Below, piece after piece: positions 17,529 through 24,591 of a stretch of DNA of 64,000 nucleotides. How positions within the stretch are numbered: position 1 is the stretch's first letter; every line of letters starts with the position of its first letter. The stretch comes from Acidimicrobiia bacterium (lineage in GTDB: Bacteria; Actinomycetota; Acidimicrobiia; Spongiisociales; UBA5794), in assembly GCA_026985095.1 (NCBI GenBank), contig JALSQW010000046.1:1-64000 (forward strand). The letters are read 5' to 3'. A program made the translations under genes and the position numbers. The notes below the pieces were generated by a model, which was given only the letters and a program-made list of their open reading frames with translations, ran no database searches and had not been told where the DNA came from.

Positions 17529-20485
17529 GACGCGAACGCCTCCCGTCCTTCGGGTCGGGCGGGGCAGACCAGGGCGACCGCGCAGTGCCGGCAGGCAGGT
17601 CCGGGTGTGGGAGCCCAATCCTCTCTGAGGATCCCGTCGGTGACGGCGGTCATCCTCTCGGTGATCTCACCGAGCGCGGCCGGGTCGAAGTACCGGATGG
17701 CGGGGCCCCTCTCGAGCATCTTGAGGGGGTACCACAGTTCGGCACCCACGGGTTCGGCGAGATCGCTCAGTGCTGCGTCTCGGCGCGCGGCGAGCAGGTA
17801 GTACCCTAGCTGGAGCGAACGGGCGGCGTCGGCCCTGGGGAGCGGAGTCCTGGTGGTCTTGTAGTCGACGATGACGAGCCCATCGTCGCGACGCTCGATC
17901 CGGTCGGCCTTGCCGACCCATCGCACGCCTCGGTGCGGCTGCTCGAGGCGTCGTTCGACGTCCACGACGGCGCCCGAGCTCGGCCATCGCCCGTAGAGGT
18001 TCTCGAGCGCCCTGCGGCCGCGGTCGAGCCAGGCGGAGGCGAAGGGCTCACCGCCGAACCGATCGGGGTCGAAGCGAGCGTCGAGTTCGGCCACCGCCTC
18101 GGCGAGCGTTCCATGGGGTTCGCCGCGCTCGAGGGCGGCCCGTTCGACGGTTTCGAGCACGCCGTGGACGAGGGTGCCGAACTCCGCGTAGACGCTCTCG
18201 GAGCGGCCGATGCCGAGGCGTCGTTCGAGGGCGTACCGGCGTGGGCAGGTCTCGTAGAGCTCTCCTTGGGAGGGGGAGAGGGTGATGTCGGGCGGCAGGA
18301 TCCCCGTGTCGGGCCGACGTGGTCGTACCCCGGAGATCGAGCGCGGGTCGCCGAGGCCGAGGCGGGCTCCGTCGGCGAGCACATCGAGCGCGGCGAGGCG
18401 CCGCGCCGGTGGGACGGACGGGTCGGCGACCAGGCGCCTGAGGTAGCCGTCGAACTCGGTGACGGTCACCGGTCGCCGTCGTTCGGGTGCCGGCGCGGCG
18501 GCTTCGGCGACCGTGGCCGTGCCGGCGACGAGGGCCAGGAAGCGGCTGGGGATCCCGCGTCCCTCGTCGTATCCGGTCGACGTGGCGGTCCAGACCACCC
18601 GTCGAGCGGCGCGGGTCATGGCCGTGTACGCGAGGCGTCGTTCCTCCTGGAGACGGAACGCGAGGTACTCCGCGGTGTCGGCGGGAAGGTGCTCGGTGAG
18701 GTGACGGGCGCCTAGCAGCGAGTCCCGGGGACGGAGATCCGGGAACACGCCTTCCACCGCGTCGCAGACGAACACGACGTCGAAATGGAGGCCTTTCGAT
18801 TGATGGAGGGTGGTGACGACGAGACGGTCGGCTCCGGTCCGTCGGTACGACAGGAGGGGGGTGGCTTCGAACGCATCGTCTTCGGTGAGGTCGAGGTACC
18901 GGACGAGGGTCGCCTCTGGGTCTCGGTCGTTCCATCGGACGAGGACCTGCGCCAGCGAGCTCCATGCGGCTCGGGACTCGGTGCCGTCGGGGTCGGCGAC
19001 GATGCGGGCGATCTGAGGGAGGTCGGTCCACAGTTTCCAGAAGGCGCCGTGGGCGGGCAGGTCGGTCGCCCACGTGGCGTCTTCGATGAGGTCGGCGAGG
19101 GGTCCCCCTTCGGGGACGAACCGCCGGATGACGTCCGGCCATGATCTCCCCCGGCCCGCCTTCTCCCTGAGCAGATCGTGGAGGGTTCCCAAAGGGAGGC
19201 GGAACAGCGGCCCGAGGAGGATCCTCCGGACGGCCCGCTCGCGTTCGGCCGCATCCGTGTCGGTGGCGGCGATGACGCAGTCCAGCACGAACCGCACCGC
19301 CGGTTGGTCCGCCAGCCGGGAGTCCGGCCGCTCGTGAGGGATGCTTCGGCGTTCGAGCGCCCGAGACAGCTCGGGGAGGAAGCGACGCTTGCTCCTGACG
19401 AACACCGCCATCGACGAGTAGGGGAGCCCGAGCTCGAGATGGGCCCGTTGGATCTCGGCGGCGACCCACTCGGCTTCCTCGGTCTGCTGCTCGAAGCGGT
19501 ACGTCTCCACCGAGGCGACGCCGTCGGCGGGTACGACTGGCCCCGACGCTCCGGGGAGCTCGTGGGCAGCGACCCGTTCGGCGGCCGTCAGGATCGTTCG
19601 AGGGACACGGAACGATGTCGTCAGGACGTAGCGGCGCGCTCGGCGGTCGGGACCGGAGAACTCGTCGACGAAGCGGCCGACGTTGCGGAGGTCGGCGCCC
19701 CGGAAGCTGTAGATCGACTGGTACGGGTCCCCGGCGACGGCGACGTTGCCGTGGTGGGCGGCGACGGCTCTCAGGAGTGCGACCTGGGCTCTGGTGGTGT
19801 CCTGGTACTCGTCGACCAGGACGTGGGCGTACTGTCGGCCGACGGCAGCGCGGACGTCGGGATCGCCGAGGAGGGCGACGGCCTCGGTGAGGAGGGTGCC
19901 GTAGTCGATCCTCTCCGACGTCCGGAGGGTGGCGTCGTATCGGTCGATGAACTCCGGGACCCCGCGCCATTCGGGCCGGGCGATCCGTCGCAGGTCGTCG
20001 GGTCCGACGAGCTGCTCCCGGCATCGCAGCAGGAGGTCGGTCAGTTCTTCGGCGAAGGTGCGGCTCTCCAGGATGCCGCGGTACGCCGGGGACCAGGCTT
20101 CGGGGCGTTCTTCGGCCAGCATGCGGGCGACGAGGGCGATCTGTTCGGGTGCGCTGAGCAGACGTGGGGGCGCGACCCAACCGCGGCGTTCGGCGTGGAC
20201 CTCCATGAGGCGCATGGCGAACGAGTGGTACGTGGCGGTGGCGACGGCACGGACCGCTCCCGGGTAGGCCGTTCGGAGGCGACCCGCCAGGTCGGCCACG
20301 CTCCGGCGGGAGAAGCTGAGCATGAGCAGCCCGTCGTCGGGTCGTTCCTGCAGGATCCGGATGGCTCGCCGAACGAGGAACTCGGTCTTGCCGGTCCCCG
20401 GGCCGCCGACGATCAACTGGGGTCCGTCGAGATCCGCGACGGCGCCCTCCCAGTCGGCGGGATCGACGCGGATCTCGTCGGTCAC
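17525..20485 (-). CDS. adnA: AdnA-like UvrD-type helicase with C-terminal Fe-S nuclease domain
   Basis: The 986-residue partner of the downstream AdnB-like protein. It has Walker A GGPGTGKTEF near residue 31, the helicase motif VDEYQDTTRAQ, GDPYQSIYSFRGAD, TLHQSKGLHFD and AMTRAARRV. The nuclease domain carries VIVDYKTTRTPLPR and Fe-S cysteines in ETCPRRYALE and ACRHCAVALVC. The GTG start at 20485 is fixed by the GTGA overlap with the RecB-like gene; the open frame extends upstream but only in shadow of that gene. The pair should form a processive end-resecting motor and nuclease. Which subunit dominates translocation cannot be judged here. Confidence 0.82.
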   Translation of the reverse strand: MTDEIRVDPADWEGAVADLDGPQLIVGGPGTGKTEFLVRRAIRILQERPDDGLLMLSFSRRSVADLAGRLRTAYPGAVRAVATATYHSFAMRLMEVHAERRGWVAPPRLLSAPEQIALVARMLAEERPEAWSPAYRGILESRTFAEELTDLLLRCREQLVGPDDLRRIARPEWRGVPEFIDRYDATLRTSERIDYGTLLTEAVALLGDPDVRAAVGRQYAHVLVDEYQDTTRAQVALLRAVAAHHGNVAVAGDPYQSIYSFRGADLRNVGRFVDEFSGPDRRARRYVLTTSFRVPRTILTAAERVAAHELPGASGPVVPADGVASVETYRFEQQTEEAEWVAAEIQRAHLELGLPYSSMAVFVRSKRRFLPELSRALERRSIPHERPDSRLADQPAVRFVLDCVIAATDTDAAERERAVRRILLGPLFRLPLGTLHDLLREKAGRGRSWPDVIRRFVPEGGPLADLIEDATWATDLPAHGAFWKLWTDLPQIARIVADPDGTESRAAWSSLAQVLVRWNDRDPEATLVRYLDLTEDDAFEATPLLSYRRTGADRLVVTTLHQSKGLHFDVVFVCDAVEGVFPDLRPRDSLLGARHLTEHLPADTAEYLAFRLQEERRLAYTAMTRAARRVVWTATSTGYDEGRGIPSRFLALVAGTATVAEAAAPAPERRRPVTVTEFDGYLRRLVADPSVPPARRLAALDVLADGARLGLGDPRSISGVRPRRPDTGILPPDITLSPSQGELYETCPRRYALERRLGIGRSESVYAEFGTLVHGVLETVERAALERGEPHGTLAEAVAELDARFDPDRFGGEPFASAWLDRGRRALENLYGRWPSSGAVVDVERRLEQPHRGVRWVGKADRIERRDDGLVIVDYKTTRTPLPRADAARSLQLGYYLLAARRDAALSDLAEPVGAELWYPLKMLERGPAIRYFDPAALGEITERMTAVTDGILREDWAPTPGPACRHCAVALVCPARPEGREAFAS

Positions 20486-21336
20486 GCCGGCGAGCTGGAC
20501 CCCGCCTGTGCCGGTACCGGGGCGGTCGAGGCGTCGGACGGGGCCGCCGCGGTGTCGGTCGAGTCGGCGAAGGCGGGGCAGAGGTCCTTGAAGCTGCACC
20601 AGTCGCAGAGCGGTCCCGGTCGGGGAGGGAACGTCCGGTCCCGCATCGCCCGCTCGATGGCTCCCCACAGGGCACGGAGCTGTCGCTCCATGGCGTCGAG
20701 CTGGGCATCGGAGACGGGGATCTCGTAGACGGTCGGTCCGTTGAGATAGACCAGACGGAGCGCGTCGGGGGTTCGTCCGGTGCGGATGCGGATCAAGAGC
20801 GCGTAGATCTTGAGCGCGAAGAACGCGGACAGGGCGTAGCGTTCCGGAGGGGCCTTGCCGGTCTTGTAGTCGATGATGACCAACCCGTCGTCCGTGTCGT
20901 CGATGCGGTCCAGGATCCCTCGGATCTTCATGCCGCCGACCACCTCGAGCATGTCGAGCTCCCGGTCGAGGGGTTCGATCGCGGTGGGATCCTCGACCGA
21001 GAAGTAGTTCGCCAGCAGGGTCAGGCTCTCGGCGCCCCAGGCGCGTTCATCGTCGACGGAGTCGAACAGGTCGGGGAACTCGGTGGGTTTGAGCTCCATC
21101 CACGCGTCTCGGAAGAGGTCGTAGAGATGTTCGGGGGTCCGTTCCTCGGCGGGCAGGTCGAACAGCCGTTGGAGCGCCAGATGGGCCGTCGTGCCCCTCG
21201 CCTGGTACACCGTCGGCGGAGCTTCGAGGCGGTCGATGGCCTTGAACTTGAAGAGCTGCGGACACACCTTGAAATCGCTGGCGCGACTGGGCGAGAGGGT
21301 CTCGAGGGTCGGCGGGGAGCTCGTGAGATCGTCCAT
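20482..21336 (-). CDS. RecB-family PD-(D/E)XK nuclease with Fe-S cysteines
   Basis: The 284-residue stand-alone nuclease has the Cas4/RecB layout: SPSRASDFKVCPQLFKF with the first Fe-S cysteine near residue 26, DGLVIIDYKTGKAPPERYAL as the active site, and a C-terminal C-x2-C-x5-C (LCDWCSFKDLC). It leads an operon with the AdnA- and AdnB-like genes, each joined by four-base overlaps. Start choice: a TATGAT box (minus, 21344-21349) ends seven bases before ATG 21336, fitting leaderless transcription; ATGs at 21345 and 21348 would overlap the box. It may supply a single-strand nuclease to AdnAB or work alone. Confidence 0.82.
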   Translation of the reverse strand: MDDLTSSPPTLETLSPSRASDFKVCPQLFKFKAIDRLEAPPTVYQARGTTAHLALQRLFDLPAEERTPEHLYDLFRDAWMELKPTEFPDLFDSVDDERAWGAESLTLLANYFSVEDPTAIEPLDRELDMLEVVGGMKIRGILDRIDDTDDGLVIIDYKTGKAPPERYALSAFFALKIYALLIRIRTGRTPDALRLVYLNGPTVYEIPVSDAQLDAMERQLRALWGAIERAMRDRTFPPRPGPLCDWCSFKDLCPAFADSTDTAAAPSDASTAPVPAQAGSSSPA

Positions 21337-21343
21337 GGTGGGC

Positions 21344-21383
21344 ATCATACGGTCCTGGTGCGACAGGAACCACATCGATGTGA
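21344..21383 (-). promoter_or_regulatory. Promoter and palindromic operator of the recB-adnA-adnB operon
   Basis: On the minus strand a TATGAT -10 box occupies 21344-21349. A perfect 12-bp palindrome CACATCGATGTG at 21371-21382 sits over the expected -35 region. With one flanking base it reads TCACA-TCGA-TGTGG on the minus strand, resembling TCACA-CGCG-TGTGA at the smc promoter (36433-36446). A repressor or activator binding there would control end resection genes; its identity is unknown. Confidence 0.45.
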
Positions 21384-21390
21384 TTCGGGT

Positions 21391-21465
21391 CGCGAAATCT
21401 CGGTCGGAGGCGCGAAAAGCAAGTACCGATCCGACTTGACGCCGACCGACGCCCACCGATAGGTT
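21391..21465 (+). promoter_or_regulatory. Promoter of structured RNA A, with upstream CGCGAAA boxes
   Basis: Elements in order: CGCGAAA at 21391-21397, CGCGAAAAGCAA at 21411-21422 (20 bp from the first), then a 13-base gap, -35 TTGACG at 21436-21441, an 18-base spacer, and -10 TAGGTT at 21460-21465. All distances are identical in the promoter of RNA B at 21854-21928, although the intervening bases differ. Conserved spacing with unconserved spacers points to real protein sites, with the two boxes on the same DNA face. Confidence 0.7.
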
Positions 21466-21471
21466 GCCCTC

Positions 21472-21798
21472 CGCTGATCGGACGAGGGCTTCGGCCCGGA
21501 CCCGAGACGCATCGCAGCGAGGGCCTTCGGGTCCGAGCAGCGGTCGGTCCTGAGGGACGGCCCAGGTTCCGAGGGCCGGTCCGCCGCCTCGGCGGCGGGA
21601 CGGTTCCGAGGGACTCCGGTCCATTCAGGGCCAGGCGCCAGAAGCGCCGCCTGGCGGGGAACCGTCGGGCGACGTGGAGACGCCAACCCCGGCCGATCGG
21701 GTGCGAGCCCGTGAGGTCGGACCGAAGCGGCTCACGCCGCTTCGATGAGAACCCCGAGAGGGTGAGGCTCCGGCCGAGCTCCCTCGGGGTTTCTCGCG
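21472..21798 (+). ncRNA. Putative structured non-coding RNA A (unknown family)
   Basis: No credible protein frame exists here. Starting seven bases after the -10 box, the transcript would be about 325 bases. Visible helices: 21497-21505 with 21527-21535 (nine perfect pairs, CGGACCCGA); 21559-21563 with 21573-21577; 21581-21588 with 21591-21598; a nine-pair long-range helix 21599-21607 with 21658-21666 (GACGGTTCC) enclosing 21631-21637 with 21648-21654; 21698-21701 with 21708-21711 inside 21693-21696 with 21717-21720; 21723-21730 with 21737-21744; then the terminator hairpin. It matches no tmRNA, RNase P, SRP or 6S signature I know. Ends are inferred. Confidence 0.6.
21749..21798 (+). terminator. 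Terminator-like hairpin ending RNA A
   Basis: AACCCCGAG (21750-21758) pairs with CTCGGGGTT (21783-21791), with further pairing inside, followed by TTTC. The 48 bases 21751-21798 match 22163-22210 at 44 positions, by far the strongest similarity between the two RNA units. The U tract is short, as often in high-GC actinobacteria, so efficiency is uncertain; the element might instead be a conserved functional domain. Confidence 0.55.
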
Positions 21799-21853
21799 TT
21801 CGGCGGGCGGCCGGAAGCCCGATGCGTCCACGGCAGCAGGCCCGAGCGCACGT

Positions 21854-21928
21854 CGCGAAAACCCGAAGAAGGCCGCGAAAAGCAACCAGCGTTCCAGCTT
21901 GCAAGATGCTGCAGCCCGCGCGTACATT
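21854..21928 (+). promoter_or_regulatory. Promoter of structured RNA B, with upstream CGCGAAA boxes
   Basis: CGCGAAA at 21854-21860, CGCGAAAAGCAA at 21874-21885, a 13-base gap, -35 TTGCAA at 21899-21904, an 18-base spacer and -10 TACATT at 21923-21928. It reproduces the geometry of promoter A base for base. It lies about 55 bases after the RNA A terminator, so RNA B has its own start. Confidence 0.7.
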
Positions 21929-21934
21929 GTGGTC

Positions 21935-22211
21935 GTCGTCGATGAGGGCAACCGAAACGGCGGCGACGGCCCGAGAGGGTCGTTCCTCGGAAGCCCGAGA
22001 GGGTGGAAGAGGAGATCCGAGACCCGCAAGGGTCGAGGAACACCGACCGGTCCGCACCCCGAGAGGGGAGCGGCGGTCCCGAGAGGGGCCGGCCCGGGAA
22101 GGCCTTCGGGTCGACCCGGATCCGGAAGGGAGCCGGCGCCCGCAAGGACGCCGGATGGGAACACCCCGAGAGGGCGAGGTTTCGGCCGAGCTCCCTCGGG
22201 GTTTCCCGCGC
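21935..22211 (+). ncRNA. Putative structured non-coding RNA B, rich in GNRA-capped hairpins
   Basis: About 275 bases, built mostly of short stems closed by GNRA tetraloops: 21967-21982 (six pairs, GAGA loop); 21994-22003 (CCC-GAGA-GGG) within a TCCTC/GAGGA helix at 21984-21988 and 22009-22013; 22021-22034 (GACCC-GCAA-GGGTC); 22052-22073 (eight pairs with one A-A mismatch, GAGA loop); 22075-22090 (six pairs, GAGA loop); 22133-22154 (CCGGCG and CC pairs, GCAA loop). It ends in a terminator hairpin nearly identical to that of RNA A. Six hairpins using the same loop class in this span is far beyond chance. Family unknown to me. Confidence 0.62.
22163..22210 (+). terminator. Terminator-like hairpin ending RNA B
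   Basis: ACCCCGAG (22163-22170) pairs with CTCGGGGT (22195-22202), followed by TTCC. It is the second copy of the 48-base element at 21751-21798 (44 of 48 identical). It lies 30 bases before the start of the PH-domain gene and should insulate that gene from RNA B. Confidence 0.55.
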
Positions 22212-22227
22212 TCGGAGCCCGGTGCAC

Positions 22228-22233
22228 TACCAT
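22228..22233 (+). promoter_or_regulatory. -10 box (TACCAT) of the PH-domain gene
   Basis: TACCAT ends six bases before ATG 22240, implying leaderless transcription and supporting that start over the open frame that continues upstream through the RNA region. Confidence 0.5.
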
Positions 22234-22239
22234 CCGCGC

Positions 22240-22875
22240 ATGAGTTGGCCCGAGAACGCCCTGACCGAGGACGAGAAGATCGTCTCCCAATTCCGGCCGC
22301 ACTGGAAGCTGCTGGCGATCCCGATCGTGTGGTTCCTTCTCATCGCCGTTGGCGTGTTCGCCGTCTTCCGTTGGGTACCGGGAGGGGCCGTGATCGATCT
22401 CGTCCTCGTCCTCGTGCTGGCGGCGGCGTTCCTGTGGCTGGTGGTCAAACCGGTGATCGACTGGTACTTCACCCGCTATGTGCTCACCACCGAACGACTG
22501 ATCACCCGCAAGGGCCTCATCTCCCGACACGGCGTCGAGATCCCCCTGGAGAACATCACCAACGTCAACTTCTCGCAGACGATCTTCGAACGGCTCCTCG
22601 GGGCCGGGGACCTGCTCGTCGAATCCGCCGGGGAGACGGGTCACTCGGCGTTCTTCGACATCCCACACCCGGACCGGTTCCAGGCGGTCCTGTACAAGGT
22701 CCGGGAACAGCGGACGCTCGAGCTCAAAGGGCTCGCTCCATCCCCCGACGGGGGTGCCGAGTCCACCGTCGACCCCGAGGACCGGCTCCGCCGGCTGACT
22801 CGCCTCCACGACGAAGGGCTCATCACCGATGAGGAGTACGAACGCAAGCGGCGAGCGCTGCTCGACGACATCTGA
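22240..22875 (+). CDS. Membrane protein with bacterial PH domain and C-terminal SHOCT segment
   Basis: The 211-residue protein has two membrane segments (about 24-44 and 49-68), then a bPH2-type domain with YVLTTERLITRKGLISRHGVEIPLENITNVNFSQTIFERLLG, the pattern of DUF304 proteins. The last 35 residues (PEDRLRRLTRLHDEGLITDEEYERKRRALL) are a SHOCT module, a short oligomerisation helix pair. Family function is unclear; related proteins sit in the membrane and bind partners through the PH fold. Start chosen from the leaderless box; longer in-frame starts would overlap RNA B. Confidence 0.85.
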   Translation: MSWPENALTEDEKIVSQFRPHWKLLAIPIVWFLLIAVGVFAVFRWVPGGAVIDLVLVLVLAAAFLWLVVKPVIDWYFTRYVLTTERLITRKGLISRHGVEIPLENITNVNFSQTIFERLLGAGDLLVESAGETGHSAFFDIPHPDRFQAVLYKVREQRTLELKGLAPSPDGGAESTVDPEDRLRRLTRLHDEGLITDEEYERKRRALLDDI

Positions 22876-22880
22876 GCCGC

Positions 22881-24089
22881 TCAGGTCGAGACCAAGCGGG
22901 CCACGGTCTCGACGTGATGGGTCTGGGGGAACAGGTCGATCGGCGCCGCCCACTCCAGTTCGAACCCTCGTTGGGCCAGTTCGGCGACGTCACGCGCCAG
23001 CGCGGCAGGATCGCATGACACGTACGCGATGACGCGAGGCTTCCCGGCGAGCACCGCGGCGATCCCGGCGGTGCCCAGCCCCGCGCGTGGAGGGTCCACC
23101 ACCGCCACGTCCCATCGCCTCTCCAGCTCGGCGGTCACCACCTCGAAGCGGCCGGGAACGATCGTCACCGACGCCAGATCCGCCACGTTGTGGCGCAGAT
23201 CGGCCAGGGCGGCGGGGTCGGACTCGACCGCGATCGCCGCGGCACCGGACACGGCGACGGTGCGCGTGAACAGTCCACCGCCGGCGTAGCCATCCAGGAC
23301 CACGTCTCGGGGTCCGACGTCCGCCGCTGCACGCACCAGATCCACCAGGAGATCGGCCGCGGCGGTATTGACCTGGAAGAACGCCGCAGCAGAGATCCGG
23401 AACCGCTCCCCGGCGACGACCTCCTCGATCGCGGGCGGCCCGAGCACCGCCCTCGCCCGGCCGCCGGGGTGGAGCGCCACCACCGAGGCGCTCCACCGGT
23501 CGGCGTGGCCCGGCACCTCGCCGACCACACCCACCAGCGAGTCGCCCGTCCGGCTGCTGCCCCGCACCGTGAGCCGCTCGACCCCGCGCAGATCCCCGAG
23601 ACGTCCGAACACCTGGGCGGGCGCGTCCTCCAGCAAGAGGCACGGATCGACCGCGATCAGATCCTCCGACCGGCGCCGATGCAGCGCCGGTCGGCCCCCC
23701 AGCACGGTGAAGTCCATCCGATTGCGATACCGCAGCGGCTGCGGCGACGCCACCGTGGGATGGACCACGGGCCGGTCGAGGCCGCCGAGGTGCTCGAGCT
23801 GGCCGCGGACGACATCGCGCTTGAGCGTCAGCTGCAGCCGGTACGAGGCATGTTGGAGGTCGCACCCGCCGCACCTCCCGAAGACCCCGCACGGTGGCCT
23901 CCGTCGATCGGACGCAGGCTCGACGATCGACACCGGCTCGGCTCGCGCCCAGCGACGCTTCTCGGTGACGATCCGAGCCTCGACGATCTCGCCTGGGAGC
24001 ACGCCCGGGACGAAGACGACCTTCCCGTCCACCCGCCCGACGCCGTCGCCCCCATGGGCGATCCCGTCGATGGCGATGCGGCGCTGCAT
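22881..24089 (-). CDS. 23S rRNA (uracil-5-)-methyltransferase, RlmD/TrmA family
   Basis: About 402 residues with an N-terminal TRAM-like beta-barrel (GIAHGGDGVGRVDGKVVFVPGVLPGE), an Fe-S cluster motif (CGVFGRCGGCDLQH), and a SAM-dependent domain with AFFQVN, LDGYAGGGLFT, VVDPPRAGLG, the catalytic cysteine in YVSCDPAALARD, and the general-base region IDLFPQTHHVE. It makes m5U in rRNA or tRNA; the target cannot be told. The ATG at 24089 lies six bases after a TACCGT box, so it is preferred over the GTG at 24092. Confidence 0.88.
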   Translation of the reverse strand: MQRRIAIDGIAHGGDGVGRVDGKVVFVPGVLPGEIVEARIVTEKRRWARAEPVSIVEPASDRRRPPCGVFGRCGGCDLQHASYRLQLTLKRDVVRGQLEHLGGLDRPVVHPTVASPQPLRYRNRMDFTVLGGRPALHRRRSEDLIAVDPCLLLEDAPAQVFGRLGDLRGVERLTVRGSSRTGDSLVGVVGEVPGHADRWSASVVALHPGGRARAVLGPPAIEEVVAGERFRISAAAFFQVNTAAADLLVDLVRAAADVGPRDVVLDGYAGGGLFTRTVAVSGAAAIAVESDPAALADLRHNVADLASVTIVPGRFEVVTAELERRWDVAVVDPPRAGLGTAGIAAVLAGKPRVIAYVSCDPAALARDVAELAQRGFELEWAAPIDLFPQTHHVETVARLVST

Positions 24090-24095
24090 CACCGG

Positions 24096-24101
24096 ACGGT
24101 A
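24096..24101 (-). promoter_or_regulatory. -10 box (TACCGT) of the RNA methyltransferase gene
   Basis: On the minus strand TACCGT is six bases before ATG 24089. It decides between adjacent GTG and ATG starts, favouring ATG. Confidence 0.4.
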
Positions 24102-24205
24102 GCGTCTCGGCCGCCCACCGAGCGCCTGGTCCAGCGACCGGACATCGGCGTCCCCGAACGCACTAGCCTCGCGCCGACCGATCGTCGACCATCTCGGGAG
24201 CGGAT

Positions 24206-24562
24206 GTGCTCTGGTTCCATCAGCACTGGTTCTACGTCGCCGTCGCCACCACCGGCCTGGTCGGGCTGTGGGGTCTGGCGCTGGCGTTGGCGAAGCGGGA
24301 ACCGGGTCGGGCCTTCCTCACGGCCAGGGGTCTCGCCATCATCGCCATGCTCATCCAGGTGGGGGCCGGGTTGGTCCTCTACGCCCAGGGACGACGGCCG
24401 GGCAACGCCTTCCACATCTTCTACGGGGTGGTCATCGCCATGACCTTCGGCTTCGTCTACGTCTACCGGTCCCAGATGGCGCGACGGCCGGCGCTCGCCT
24501 ACGGTCTGTTACTGCTGTTCGTCATGGGCCTCGGGCTCCGTGCCTGGGCGAACGTGAACTGA
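24206..24562 (+). CDS. Small four-helix membrane protein, unknown function
   Basis: A 118-residue protein with four hydrophobic segments (about 9-28, 39-58, 69-86 and 95-112) separated by short basic loops (AKREPGR, QMARRP). The GTG start follows a GGGAGCGG ribosome site; TAGCCT at 24164-24169 could be its promoter. It lies 29 bases before the fabI-like gene and may share its transcript. I recognise no family with confidence. Confidence 0.7.
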   Translation: MLWFHQHWFYVAVATTGLVGLWGLALALAKREPGRAFLTARGLAIIAMLIQVGAGLVLYAQGRRPGNAFHIFYGVVIAMTFGFVYVYRSQMARRPALAYGLLLLFVMGLGLRAWANVN

Positions 24563-24591
24563 CGCCGGGCGCACGAGGAAAGGAGATCGTG

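Noticed and set aside
21472-22211. Possible tmRNA, RNase P RNA or SRP RNA
   Set aside because: No tRNA-like end, no conserved RNase P P4 strings and no GGTCAG/AGCAGC pair around a GGAA loop. The CCGGAAGGGAGCC at 22122-22134 only faintly resembles the SRP tip.
22003-22239. Upstream extension of the PH-domain protein by 79 codons
   Set aside because: It would translate GNRA hairpins and the terminator of RNA B; the leaderless box at 22228 points to ATG 22240.
21711-22832. Long plus-strand frame of 373 codons across the RNA region, with repeated ENPER/EHPER-type runs
   Set aside because: Its repeats come from the duplicated 48-base terminator element, its composition is Arg/Pro-rich as in shadow frames, and it runs into the PH-domain gene out of frame.
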